NCBI GenBank assembly: GCA_016716325.1
Contig: JADJWO010000001.1
Span: 1,054,001 to 1,118,000 of the forward strand
Length of the DNA stretch: 64,000 nucleotides
Source: Nitrosomonadales bacterium
Lineage (GTDB): Bacteria > Pseudomonadota > Gammaproteobacteria > Burkholderiales > Gallionellaceae
Reading direction: 5' to 3'
Each line of letters begins with the position of its first letter. The stretch's first letter is position 1. This document shows, piece by piece, positions 33,522 through 43,257 of the stretch. A program made the position numbers and the translations under genes. A model generated the notes under the pieces. That model was not told the DNA's origin. It did not search any database and was given only the letters and a program-made list of their open reading frames with translations.

Positions 33522-35068
33522 AATGCTTTGCGGCGCACCCAGGCATAGGCCAGCATCAGCGCGATCAGCAGCATCACGGCAACATTTCCCCAGCGCACGT
33601 ATGGCGTCATGCCCTGATAGCCTTGCGCCGCGCCAAGCAGCACGCCTTCCCGATGTTGCGGCAGTTGTTGCAATACCCTGCCGTCTGCACCGATGATGGA
33701 TGTGACACCGGTATTGGTGGCGCGCAGTAGCATGCGACCGCTTTCCAGCGCGCGCATCTGCGCGATCTGGTTATGCTGTTCCGCTGCATGCGAATGGCCG
33801 TACCATGCATCGTTGGTGACGTTCACCAGCAGCGTGGCCTGCGGCAGGGCGCGGATGATCTCCTCACCGAACGCGTCCTCATAGCAGATGTTGGCCGCAA
33901 CACGCTGTCCGGCCACTTCCAGCGGCGGTTGACGCATGCCGCCGCGACCCAGATCGCCCATCGGGATGTCGAGCACGCCGTTGATGAACCAGCCGATGAG
34001 CGGGCGCAGCGGGATGAATTCGCCGAACGGTACCAGATGCTGCTTGCGGTAGTGCTGTTCATCCGCCATGCCCAGCGTGAACACGCTGTTGTAATAGATG
34101 CCGTTGTCGCGCTCGAAGGCGCCGATCAGCATGTCTCCGCCGTTCTGCCGGGCGTGCTTGCGCAACTGTTCGAGCAGGGCGCCGGGCATCTCGTGGCGCA
34201 GCAGCGGCAGCGCGGTCTCGGGCAGCACGGTGAGGCGCGCGTCGCTTTGCAGCGCCAGACGGCGATAGGTTTCCAGCGTGCCGACCAGCGCTTCTTCGTT
34301 GAACTTGAGATCCTGCGCGATGTTGCCCTGCACCAGCGCGACGCTGACCGGTCCGCCCGCAGGCTGCGTCCACGGTACGGCACGCAACAGCGCCCCGGTT
34401 CCCCACAATACTGCCAATGCCAGCAGCGCGGCACGCCCAAGCCTGTTCCAGCGTTCCAGCCATAGCATCGCAAGCAACCCGGCGCTCACCGCTGCTACCA
34501 GCGACACGCCATACACACCCAGCAGCGGCGCGTATCCCGCCAGCGGGCTGTCCGAATGAGCATAGCCCAGGGTCAGCCACGGGAATCCGGTAAAGATCAT
34601 GCCGCGCAGCCATTCCACGGACACCCAGGCCGCCGGCATCAGCAGGACGAGCGCCGCAGGCGCAGGAATGCCGTACGTTGCATCCGGTCTGGCGCGCCTC
34701 GATTCTTCCGGGCTCCTGAACCATGTGCCGTTCAACAAGGGAAAGCGCGCCTGCGCATAACAGGCCAGCGAGGGGAACAGCGCGAGGAAAGCCGCGAACA
34801 GCAAGGTGGCTGGCAGCGCCAGCAGCATCGGCATGTCGCCGTAATCGTGCAGCGCGACATAGATCCAGCCGATTCCGGCAACGAACAACCCCAGTCCGAA
34901 GGCAAACCCCAGGCGCGCCGCCTCGGTTGGAGTGGCTGCGCGCAGCAGCACGAACAGCACGGCAAGCGCGAGCACCGGGAGCGGGAAAATGCCGAACGGC
35001 GCGAAGCCGGTCACGCAAAGCGCTCCTGCGGCACAGGCTGCGATCAGGGATTGATATGTCTTGAACAT
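33461..35068 (-). CDS. lnt: apolipoprotein N-acyltransferase
   Basis: 535 aa inner-membrane enzyme completing lipoprotein triacylation. Several N-terminal spans (about 1-200) precede the nitrilase domain with catalytic Glu in LPETALPLL, Lys in RKQHLVPFGEF and Cys in NICYEDAFGEE; one last span follows (about 490-512). The final 20 or so residues, after YAWVRRK (AFPLPLAGEGNT... SRGEG), are encoded by a REP-type repeat and are not expected in Lnt. The ATG at 35068 gives MFKTYQSLIAA; no strong Shine-Dalgarno is present and a TTG at 35098 is an alternative. Confidence 0.94.
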   Translation of the reverse strand: MFKTYQSLIAACAAGALCVTGFAPFGIFPLPVLALAVLFVLLRAATPTEAARLGFAFGLGLFVAGIGWIYVALHDYGDMPMLLALPATLLFAAFLALFPSLACYAQARFPLLNGTWFRSPEESRRARPDATYGIPAPAALVLLMPAAWVSVEWLRGMIFTGFPWLTLGYAHSDSPLAGYAPLLGVYGVSLVAAVSAGLLAMLWLERWNRLGRAALLALAVLWGTGALLRAVPWTQPAGGPVSVALVQGNIAQDLKFNEEALVGTLETYRRLALQSDARLTVLPETALPLLRHEMPGALLEQLRKHARQNGGDMLIGAFERDNGIYYNSVFTLGMADEQHYRKQHLVPFGEFIPLRPLIGWFINGVLDIPMGDLGRGGMRQPPLEVAGQRVAANICYEDAFGEEIIRALPQATLLVNVTNDAWYGHSHAAEQHNQIAQMRALESGRMLLRATNTGVTSIIGADGRVLQQLPQHREGVLLGAAQGYQGMTPYVRWGNVAVMLLIALMLAYAWVRRKAFPLPLAGEGNTAPPPSRGEG

Positions 35069-35172
35069 CGAATGAAGCGATCCGCGAGAGAGGCGCAAAG
35101 AATAACCGATTCCGTCCCGGGCGGCATTTGTGATTAAATCGCCGCCCGAACCAATGAATCTGTCCCCGCCCC

Positions 35173-35904
35173 ATGGAAAAAGTCCGCCTGTCCAAACGCA
35201 TGTCCGAACTCGGACTGTGCTCGCGCCGCGAAGCCGACGTCTATATCGAGAAAGGCTGGGTGGAAGTCGATGGCGAAACGGTCAGCGAACTGGGCAGCAA
35301 GGTCTACCCGCACCAGCAAGTGACGTTGCGCACCGCCGCGCAGCATACCCAGCAACAGCGCGTGACCATACTGATCAACAAGCCCATCGGTTACGTATCG
35401 GGACAGGCTGAGCACAACTACAAACCTGCCAGCGTACTGTTCGAGGCGGCGAACCACTGGAAGGAAGATGGCTCACCGCTACGCTTCCATCGCAGCCAAC
35501 TCATCGGCCTCGCCCCGGCGGGCCGGCTGGACATCGATTCGCAAGGCCTGCTGGTACTCACCCAGGATGGCCGTGTCGCCAAACGGCTGATCGGCGAGGA
35601 CTCTCCCGTGGACAAGGAATACCTGGTACGCGTGCAGGGCAAGCTGGATGACAGCGGGCTGGCCCTGCTCAACCACGGGCTGAAACTGGATGGCGCTTAC
35701 CTGAAACCCGCCAAGGTGACCTGGCAGAATGAAGACCAGCTACGTTTCGTGCTGCACGAAGGAAAGAAGCGCCAGATACGCCGCATGTGCGAACTGGTCG
35801 GGCTGAAAGTGAGCGGCCTGAAACGCATCCGCATCGGCAAGGTAAAACTGGGCAATCTTCCGCTCGGACAGTGGCGCTATCTGGGAGAGAACGAGCAGTT
35901 CTGA
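35173..35904 (+). CDS. rluF: 23S rRNA pseudouridine synthase (RluF-like)
   Basis: 243 aa. N-terminal S4 RNA-binding domain (about 5-65; LSKRMSELGLCSRREADVYI) followed by a RsuA/RluB/E/F catalytic domain with the active-site Asp in APAGRLDIDSQGLL and the KRQIRRMCELVGL motif. The intermediate insert (YVSGQAEHNYKPA) fits RluF, which in E. coli modifies U2604 of 23S rRNA. It is on the opposite strand to its neighbours and lies between lnt and corC, which are usually adjacent. Confidence 0.85.
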   Translation: MEKVRLSKRMSELGLCSRREADVYIEKGWVEVDGETVSELGSKVYPHQQVTLRTAAQHTQQQRVTILINKPIGYVSGQAEHNYKPASVLFEAANHWKEDGSPLRFHRSQLIGLAPAGRLDIDSQGLLVLTQDGRVAKRLIGEDSPVDKEYLVRVQGKLDDSGLALLNHGLKLDGAYLKPAKVTWQNEDQLRFVLHEGKKRQIRRMCELVGLKVSGLKRIRIGKVKLGNLPLGQWRYLGENEQF

Positions 35905-35915
35905 TCCCCCCTCCG

Positions 35916-36755
35916 CTAAGCGGCAGGCTCGGTCTTTTTGCGTTCCACCAGCAGCGAATACAGCCTGCGGCTATCCGCGCGCAACACGGTGAACGTCATG
36001 TCCCCGATCTGGATATGTGCGCCATGCCTGGGCAGTTGCCCGGCGGCTTTCAGCACCAGTCCACCCACCGTGTCATATTCTTCGTCGCTGAATTCCGTTC
36101 CGAGTACTTCATTGAAATCCACTATCTCGGTGTCGGCCTTGACGCGATACATGCCCGCGCCGTCCGGAATGATATTGTCCTCATCCTCGTCGAAGTCGTA
36201 TTCATCCTCGATATCGCCGACGATCTGCTCCAGCACGTCCTCTATCGTCACCATGCCGGACACGCCGCCGTATTCATCCACGACCAGCGCGATGTGATTG
36301 CGGTTGCTGCGAAAGTCGCGCAACAGCACGTTGAGACGCTTCGCTTCCGGCACGAATACCGCAGGCCGCAACATGTCGCGCACATCGAATTCCTCTCCCG
36401 CGTAATAGCGCAACAGGTCTTTCGCCAGCAGGATGCCGATGATGTTGTCCTTGTCGCCGTCCACTACCGGAAAACGCGAGTGTGCGGTTTCGATAACGAA
36501 AGGAATGAATTTTTCCGGCGACTCGCTGATGTCGATGACATCCATTTGCGCGCGCGGGATCATGATCTCGCGCACCTGGCGCTCGGAGACCTGCATCACG
36601 CCTTCCATCATCGACAACGCCTCCGCGTCCAGCAGGTTGCGCTCATAGGCCGAATGCAGCAGTTCGATAAGCTGTTCGCGGTCTTCGGGCTCGCGAAGCA
36701 GCAACGTGGAAAGACGCTCCAACAGGGTGGGCTTGCTACTCTCTGAATCGTCCAT
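35916..36755 (-). CDS. corC: CorC/HlyC-family CBS-domain protein
   Basis: 279 aa. Paired CBS domains (about 60-185: IMIPRAQMDVIDI, then SRFPVVDGDKDNIIGILLAKDLL and VFVPEAKRLNVLL) followed by the CorC_HlyC domain (about 200-275: GGLVLKAAGQLPRHG). The short YbeX form has no DUF21 membrane domain. E. coli YbeX is associated with Mg2+/Co2+ resistance and ribosome maturation. It starts 11 bp after ybeY in the miaB-ybeZ-ybeY-corC run. Confidence 0.92.
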   Translation of the reverse strand: MDDSESSKPTLLERLSTLLLREPEDREQLIELLHSAYERNLLDAEALSMMEGVMQVSERQVREIMIPRAQMDVIDISESPEKFIPFVIETAHSRFPVVDGDKDNIIGILLAKDLLRYYAGEEFDVRDMLRPAVFVPEAKRLNVLLRDFRSNRNHIALVVDEYGGVSGMVTIEDVLEQIVGDIEDEYDFDEDEDNIIPDGAGMYRVKADTEIVDFNEVLGTEFSDEEYDTVGGLVLKAAGQLPRHGAHIQIGDMTFTVLRADSRRLYSLLVERKKTEPAA

Positions 36756-36766
36756 ATTCGTATTGC

Positions 36767-37196
36767 TTAATTCACCTGGTAAGGATCGGGGTAGCGCAAT
36801 TTTAGCATCAGTGCGGTTTCCATGGCCTCCATTGCGGCGGCTTCGCTGTCTTCATCATGTTCGTACCCCTGCAGGTGCAGCGCAGCGTGAATGGCCAGAT
36901 GCGCATAATGCGCAAGCAACTCCTTGTTCTGCCCGGCGGCCTCCCTCTCCACCACCGGTGCGCAGATCGCCACATCGCCGGTTAACACGTCTCCATCGTC
37001 GTACACGAAGGTCAGCACGTTGGTCGCGTAATCCTTGCCGCGATAAGCCCTGTTCAATTCCCGCCCCTCCGCCTCGTCGACGATGCGCAGCGTCATGCGT
37101 GCATCGCGCTGCAAGGCGGCCGATATCCAGCGGCGCCATTGCGCGCGCGTCGGCAATTGCCGCGCATCGCTTGCATATTGCACGGACAGGGAAAGT

Positions 37197-37219
<23 letters not shown>
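36767..37219 (-). CDS. ybeY: endoribonuclease YbeY
   Basis: 150 aa single-strand metallo-endoribonuclease used in 16S rRNA 3' maturation and ribosome quality control. The zinc triad is HAALHLQGYEHD near the C-terminus; the central TNVLTFVYDDGDVLTGDVAICAP is conserved. The ATG at 37219 (MTGKRTHKLS) lies inside the last codons of ybeZ, a 23-base overlap; earlier in-frame starts would be deeper in ybeZ. Confidence 0.94.
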
Positions 37220-38158
<939 letters not shown>

Positions 38159-38162
<4 letters not shown>

Positions 38163-39493
38163 TGTGCCTCCCGAAGCAGCTCGCCACGCAGCGTGTGTCG
38201 CACCACCTCGACGATCCGCACGTCGACGAAGCGTCCGATCATGCCCGGCGAGCCGCGAAAATTCACGATGCGGTTATTGTCGGTACGCGCAGCCAGTTCC
38301 TGCACGTTTTTCTTCGACACACCCTCGACCAGTACGCGCTGTAGCGTGCCAAGCATGGACTGATTAACCTGGCGCTCCAGTTCGTCGATGCGCGTCTGCA
38401 GGCGCGCCAGCCGCGCCGATTTCACTTCCGCAGGGGTTTCGTCCGGCAATTCGGCCGCCGGGGTGCCGGGGCGCGGGCTGTAGACGAAGCTGAAACTGAC
38501 GTCGAAACCGACATCGTCGATCAGTTGCATCGTCGCATCGAAATCCTGCTCGGTCTCGCCGGGGAAACCGACGATAAAATCCGATGAGATGCAGATATCC
38601 GGGCGTACTGCGCGCAGCCGGCGCACGATGGATTTGTATTCCAGTGCTGTGTACCCGCGCTTCATCGCCGCGAGAATGCGGTCGGAACCGGACTGTACCG
38701 GCAGGTGCAGATGGCTGACCAGCTTGGGGGTGTCCGCATATGCATCGATCAGGCGTTGCGTCATTTCCCTGGGATGCGAAGTGGTATAACGCAACCGCTC
38801 GACGCCATCCAGCGCTGAGATGGCTTGCAGCAGAAAGGCGAAATCCACCGTGTCACCATCCTCAGTCTCGCCACGGTAGGCATTCACATTCTGCCCGAGC
38901 AGCGTGACCTCCTTCACCCCCTGCGCAACCAGCTCCCGCACATCGCGCATCACACTTTCCAGCGGGCGCGACACTTCCTCGCCACGCGTATAAGGCACCA
39001 CACAGAACGTGCAATACTTGCTGCACCCCTCCATGATGGAAACGAAAGCTGCGCCGGATGACGTTTGCGGGGATGGCAAATGATCGAATTTTTCGATTTC
39101 CGGAAAGCTGATGTCCACCTGAGCACGGCCTGTGTCGCGCCGCGCACGGAACAATTGCGGCAAACGATGCAAGGTCTGCGGGCCGAACACCACATCCACA
39201 TAAGGCGCTCGTTGCACGATCACCTCGCCTTCCTGACTGGCCACACATCCGCCCACCCCGATCAGCAGATCAGGATTGGACAACTTGAGCGGGCGCACGC
39301 GCCCCAGGTCGGAAAACACCTTGTCCTCGGCTTTTTCACGGATCGAACAGGTATTGAACAGGATCACGTCGGCCTCTTCAGGCCGGTCGGTCAGCACCAT
39401 TCCCTCGCAGGCGCGCAACACATCTGCCATTTTGTCCGAGTCGTACTCGTTCATCTGGCAGCCATAGGTTTTGATATAGAGCTTTTTAGACAC
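38159..39493 (-). CDS. miaB: tRNA-2-methylthio-N6-dimethylallyladenosine synthase
   Basis: 444 aa radical SAM methylthiotransferase that modifies A37 of tRNAs reading UNN codons. N-terminal cluster cysteines are in KTYGCQMNEYDSD, NTCSIREKAED and GVGGCVASQ; the SAM cluster is EGCSKYCTFCVVPYTRG; a C-terminal TRAM domain starts near residue 375. The start is a GTG at 39493 giving the usual (M)SKKLYIKTYGC; the frame continues upstream without conserved residues. First gene of the miaB-ybeZ-ybeY-corC run. Confidence 0.95.
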
Positions 39494-39682
39494 GTTATGA
39501 TGATACCGGATAATCAAATAACTTCTTGTCGGCACCGGAGCGGCATGGCAACCTGATTTTTCAATCTCCCTGCTCAAGTTGCGTGTAATCCCGACAAAAA
39601 AACTTGTATAATTCGAAAAGTTTCAGTCGACTATTTTAAATAGCCGAGTTCAATAACAACAACACTCAGGGAAAGAAACGAA

Positions 39683-39775
39683 ATGGACATCATCGCTACT
39701 GTAGCATCCCTCTTCACCGTACTGCTCTCGGCCGGTTTTGCCGTGTGGATGGTAACTCAGGCTTTCAAAAACTGA
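39683..39775 (+). CDS. 30-aa single-span membrane protein, copy 1
   Basis: 30 aa: MDIIATVASLFT, a hydrophobic stretch to residue 24, then TQAFKN. One predicted transmembrane helix with a short basic C-terminal end. A CAGGGA Shine-Dalgarno lies about ten bases before the ATG and a TATAAT box is at 39607-39612. It is paralogous to the 29-aa gene 200 bp downstream: 12 of 29 aligned positions are identical, including I3 I4 A5 T6 V7, T12, M23 V24 and F28 K29. I do not recognise the family. Size and shape recall accessory subunits of respiratory or transport complexes, but that is speculation. A gggcgg/ccgccc hairpin follows at 39791. Confidence 0.7.
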   Translation: MDIIATVASLFTVLLSAGFAVWMVTQAFKN

Positions 39776-39889
39776 TAAACGGCATGTGAAGGGCGGATGA
39801 TTACCGCCCCCGCCGTTTAAAATTCCCGACTCTCCTCCCCCTTGTCTGCGCTTTAACGCGCCGGGCTTGTCTTGCCGTGGCACAATTGT
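39776..39889 (+). other. spacer between the two micro-protein genes
   Basis: Contains a hairpin GGGCGG/CCGCCC (39791-39809) that could be a weak terminator for copy 1; its T tract (TTTAAAATT) is poor. Nothing else is evident before the promoter of copy 2. Confidence 0.4.
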
Positions 39890-39917
39890 TTGACACAAAA
39901 AAAATTTGTGCTACGAT
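39890..39917 (+). promoter_or_regulatory. sigma-70 promoter of micro-protein copy 2
   Basis: TTGACA (39890-39895), 16-bp spacer, TACGAT (39912-39917). The A-rich spacer and downstream sequence resemble the region around the TATAAT box of copy 1 (GACAAAAAAACTTGTATAATTCG against GACACAAAAAAAATTTGTG...), so the promoter region seems to have been duplicated too. Confidence 0.7.
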
Positions 39918-39972
39918 TCGTCCGGTCGTTTTGTTGTTATGTTCAACCTAAATTCTCTCGGGAGGAGAAAAC

Positions 39973-40062
39973 ATGTCAATTATCGCCACAGTTTGTGCAG
40001 TCGGCACCATGATCATAGCCGTTCTGTTTTCCCTGTTCATGGTCAAAGAACTGTTCAAGTAA
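39973..40062 (+). CDS. 29-aa single-span membrane protein, copy 2
   Basis: 29 aa: MSIIATVCAVGT, a hydrophobic helix to about residue 24, then KELFK. The ATG has an excellent Shine-Dalgarno (GGGAGGAG, five to six bases away), a TTGACA-16-TACGAT promoter about 55 bp upstream of the leader end, and a strong terminator 25 bp after the stop, so it is a complete monocistronic unit probably expressed at high level. It is a paralogue of the 30-aa protein just upstream. The single Cys8 is not shared. Family and function are unknown to me. Confidence 0.78.
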   Translation: MSIIATVCAVGTMIIAVLFSLFMVKELFK

Positions 40063-40083
40063 TCCGGCTTTAACGCTGCAAAC

Positions 40084-40113
40084 AAAAAACTCCAGCCTGT
40101 CTGGAGTTTTTTT
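40084..40113 (+). terminator. strong rho-independent terminator after micro-protein copy 2
   Basis: Hairpin CTCCAG-CCTGT-CTGGAG extended by AAAAAA/TTTTTT pairs, ending in TTTTTTT. It would also work on the minus strand. Confidence 0.9.
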
Positions 40114-40208
40114 ATTCATATCCGCATAAGATTTGCACCGCACCGAGACGTTTCAAGGCAATCCCACCTGAAAAATACTTTCGATAGTGAACGGGCGTAA
40201 CTTATTCA

Positions 40209-40238
40209 ACAAAAAGCCCCGATTAACGGGGCTTTTCT
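40209..40238 (-). terminator. terminator after tRNA-Met
   Basis: Stem AGCCCCG/CGGGGCT with five-base loop followed on the minus strand by TTTTT, about 10 bp past the tRNA 3' end. Confidence 0.8.
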
Positions 40239-40248
40239 TTACTGCATT

Positions 40249-40325
40249 TGGTGGTGATAGGTGGATTTGAACCACCGACCTCAGCGTTATGAGTGCTGCG
40301 CTCTAACCACCTGAGCTATATCACC
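40249..40325 (-). tRNA. tRNA-Met (CAU), elongator type
   Basis: 77 nt with encoded CCA. Acceptor stem GGTGATA/TATCACC, D arm GCTC...GAGC, anticodon loop CTCATAA (CAT), T arm GGTGG-TTCAAAT-CCACC. The last pair of the anticodon stem is A31-C39, a mismatch. An elongator identity rather than initiator follows from the paired 1-72 position and from the D-arm; lysidine-type tRNA-Ile is less likely because its characteristic GGACTCATAATCC arm is absent here and present at 54.9 kb. Confidence 0.85.
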
Positions 40326-40339
40326 GCGAAGAGCGCGGC

Positions 40340-40368
40340 ATTCTCCAGATTTCAGCCTGTTTTGTCAA
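40340..40368 (-). promoter_or_regulatory. promoter of tRNA-Met
   Basis: Minus strand TTGACA (40368-40363), exactly 17 bp, GAGAAT (40345-40340), then GCCGCGC, a GC-rich discriminator typical of stringently controlled stable-RNA promoters. Confidence 0.8.
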
Positions 40369-40399
40369 TCCAGAATCCGGCCACCGCGTTCGTGAAAGG

Positions 40400-43165
40400 C
40401 TATTTACCCTCCAGCAACTTGGCATGTGCAGCCGCCAAACGGGCGATCGGCACACGTGGCCCGGAACATGAAACATAGCTGAGTCCAACCTGGTGGCAAA
40501 AACGGATCGAAGCGGGATGACCGCCGTGTTCGCCGCAAATGCCAACCTTCAGACCGGGCTTCACTTCACGCCCCCACCCCACGGCCAACTCCATCAATTT
40601 ACCGACACCGTGCGAGTCGAGCACTTCGAACGGATTGTCCTGCAAAATACCGACCTCGTTGTACATGGGCAGGAATTTGTTCTCCGCATCTTCGCGCGAG
40701 AACGAGAACGTGGCCTGCGTCAGATCGTTGGTGCCGAAGCTGAAGAATTCGACCTCTTCGGCCAGCGTACCCGCTCGCATGCAAGCGCGCACAACCTCTA
40801 TCATCGTCCCGAACTTGAAGATCGGCGCGATGCCGGTTTCCTGCTCGACCTGCTTGCGGATGCTCTCCACATTGGCGCGCACCGACTTGAGCTCCTGCGC
40901 AGTACACACTTGCGGCACCATGATCTCGGGATGCACCTCGACACCATCCTTCTGGCACTGGCAGGCCGCCTCCAACACCGCACGTATCTGCATCGCGTAA
41001 ATCTCTGGGAAAGTAATGCCGAGGCGCACGCCGCGATGCCCCAGCATCGGGTTCACCTCGAACAGGGCGCGCACCTTCCTGAGGATCGCCTCTTTCTTCT
41101 CGATCGCTTCATCGACCAACGACGAATCGGCGACTATATGTACTTGAGGCAAGCCGCCTTCCGGAACGCCCCCCGGATAGAGCAAACTGATGGTATCCGC
41201 CAGAATCTCCGCGCCGCGCATGGAATTGCGCAAATGACGAAGCTGCTCCAGATCCGAGAGCAATTGCTGTTCGGACGGCAGAAACTCGTGGATCGGCGGA
41301 TCAAGCAGGCGCACCGTCACGGAATTCGGCGACATCGTCTTGAACAGCTCGATAAAGTCCTTGCGCTGGATCGGCAACAGTTTGTCCAGCGCAGCCTGAC
41401 GCTGCTCGACCGTTTCGGAAACAATCATCTCCAGCACGATAGGCAGGCGGTCAGAGGCATTGAACATGCGTTCCGTACGACACAGTCCGATGCCCATCGC
41501 GCCATATTTCAGGGCGCGTCTCGCATCTTCTGGAATATCCGCATTGGCCATGACCTTCAGGCGCGCCTCCGCATCCGCCCAGGAAAGCAGGGTGACGAGC
41601 TGGTCGGTGAATTCGGCCTCCACGGTAGGTACTTCGCCGAGATAGACATTGCCCGATGTGCCGTCAATGGTAAGGATATCGCCTTCCTTGACGACAACAT
41701 CGCCGATGTAAGCGCGACGCGCTTGCACATCCACTTCGATCCCTTCCGCGCCGGCGACACAGGGTTTTCCCATGCCGCGCGCGACCACCGCAGCATGGCT
41801 GGTCTTGCCGCCACGGCTGGTCAGGATGGCTTGCGAGGCGAAGAATCCATGGATGTCCTCCGGCTTGGTTTCCTCGCGCAGCAGGATGACTCGCTTGCCG
41901 GTCTTGCCCTGCGATTCGGCACGGTCCGCATCGAACACGACATGGCCGAAAGCGGCGCCCGGACTGGCGGGCAAACCATTGGCCAGCGGCTGCACATTCG
42001 CTCTGGGATCAAGGCGCGGGAACAGCATCTGCTCCAGCGATTCCGGATTGATGCGCAGCAATGCGCGTTCCTTGGAGATCAGACCTTCCTCGACCATCTC
42101 GACCGAGGTACGCACCATCGCCTGCGTGTTCATCTTGCCATTGCGCGTCTGCAGGCAATAAAGCACGCCCTTCTCGATGGTGAACTCGAAATCCTGCACC
42201 TCGGAATAATGACGCTCCAGTTTGTTGCGGAGCTCTTCCAGTTGGCGATGGAGATCGGGCATCTCTTCCGCCATCTGCGCGATCGGTTTGGGTGTGCGTA
42301 TGCCTGCCACCACGTCCTCGCCCTGCGCGTTGACCAGATATTCACCATAAAGCAGGTTCTCGCCGGTAGCTGGATTACGGGTAAATGCGACACCGGTGGC
42401 CGAATCATTGCCGCGATTGCCGAACACCATGGTGCAAACGTTGACCGCCGTGCCGTTGGCCATGTCAGGAGTGATATTGAACTCACGGCGGTAATCGACA
42501 GCGCGCTTGCCCGACCACGAATTGAACACGGCCTTGATCGCCAACTCGAGCTGCTCATAAGGGTCGTCCGGGAAACCCCGACCGGTATGGGATTTGACCA
42601 CCTCCAGGAAGATTTCCGTCACTTCTTTCAGATTCTCTGCCGAGAGCGCAACATCCTCCTTGGCGCCTTCGCGCTTCTTGATCGCCTCGAAAGGCTCGTC
42701 AAACAGGACATCGGGGATGCCCAGCGCAACCTTTCCGAACAACTGGATGAAACGGCGGTATGCATCATAAGCAAAGCGCTCGTCACCGGTCTGCTCGATT
42801 TCGCCTTGCAGCGTATCTTTGTTCATACCCAGGTTCAGGATGGTGTCCATCATACCCGGCATGGACATGGCGGAACCGGAACGTACCGACACCAGCAGCG
42901 GATTATGCGCATCGCCGAACCCCTGGCCGGTTTTCTTCTCCAGCGCCCCCATCTGCTCCCTGACTGCATCCATCAGACCGTTCGGCAGGGTTCGCCCTGC
43001 ATCCAGATAAGACAGGCATGCTTCGGTCGTGATCGTGAAACCCGGCGGAACGTTCAGACCGATCTGCGTCATCTCACACAGGTTTGCGCCTTTGCCGCCC
43101 AACAGCATTTTATTTTTTCCGTCGCCCTTCTCGAAGGCATAGACAAATTGATTACCGTTCTTCAT
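40400..43165 (-). CDS. ppdK: pyruvate, phosphate dikinase
   Basis: 921 aa. It interconverts pyruvate, ATP and Pi with PEP, AMP and PPi. The N-terminal ATP-grasp part starts FVYAFEKGDGKNKMLLGGKGANL; the swivelling domain carries the phospho-histidine in GGKTSHAAVVARGMG (about residue 463); the C-terminal PEP/pyruvate barrel has GHRGVRLGITFPEIY and the late CGEHGGHP. Length and motifs separate it from PEP synthase. The ATG at 43165 has GGAG at good spacing. With MaeB and Mqo at 47-51 kb it outlines a PEP-pyruvate-malate node. Confidence 0.95.
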   Translation of the reverse strand: MKNGNQFVYAFEKGDGKNKMLLGGKGANLCEMTQIGLNVPPGFTITTEACLSYLDAGRTLPNGLMDAVREQMGALEKKTGQGFGDAHNPLLVSVRSGSAMSMPGMMDTILNLGMNKDTLQGEIEQTGDERFAYDAYRRFIQLFGKVALGIPDVLFDEPFEAIKKREGAKEDVALSAENLKEVTEIFLEVVKSHTGRGFPDDPYEQLELAIKAVFNSWSGKRAVDYRREFNITPDMANGTAVNVCTMVFGNRGNDSATGVAFTRNPATGENLLYGEYLVNAQGEDVVAGIRTPKPIAQMAEEMPDLHRQLEELRNKLERHYSEVQDFEFTIEKGVLYCLQTRNGKMNTQAMVRTSVEMVEEGLISKERALLRINPESLEQMLFPRLDPRANVQPLANGLPASPGAAFGHVVFDADRAESQGKTGKRVILLREETKPEDIHGFFASQAILTSRGGKTSHAAVVARGMGKPCVAGAEGIEVDVQARRAYIGDVVVKEGDILTIDGTSGNVYLGEVPTVEAEFTDQLVTLLSWADAEARLKVMANADIPEDARRALKYGAMGIGLCRTERMFNASDRLPIVLEMIVSETVEQRQAALDKLLPIQRKDFIELFKTMSPNSVTVRLLDPPIHEFLPSEQQLLSDLEQLRHLRNSMRGAEILADTISLLYPGGVPEGGLPQVHIVADSSLVDEAIEKKEAILRKVRALFEVNPMLGHRGVRLGITFPEIYAMQIRAVLEAACQCQKDGVEVHPEIMVPQVCTAQELKSVRANVESIRKQVEQETGIAPIFKFGTMIEVVRACMRAGTLAEEVEFFSFGTNDLTQATFSFSREDAENKFLPMYNEVGILQDNPFEVLDSHGVGKLMELAVGWGREVKPGLKVGICGEHGGHPASIRFCHQVGLSYVSCSGPRVPIARLAAAHAKLLEGK

Positions 43166-43257
43166 TTGAAACTCCACTCGATCTACTAAAAAACACGTGC
43201 CGGGCTATCGGCAGCGCATGTTTTTATGCGCTGGCCACTGACTTCACCCCCCGGGCA

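Noticed and set aside
40493..43189. An 898-codon plus-strand frame opposite ppdK
   Set aside because: Antisense shadow caused by high GC; its translation is His/Arg/Gln-rich without any domain, while the minus strand gives full-length PPDK.
43205..43235. AGCGCAT/ATGCGCT hairpin upstream of ppdK as a terminator
   Set aside because: The stem is real but short and lacks a following T tract on either strand.
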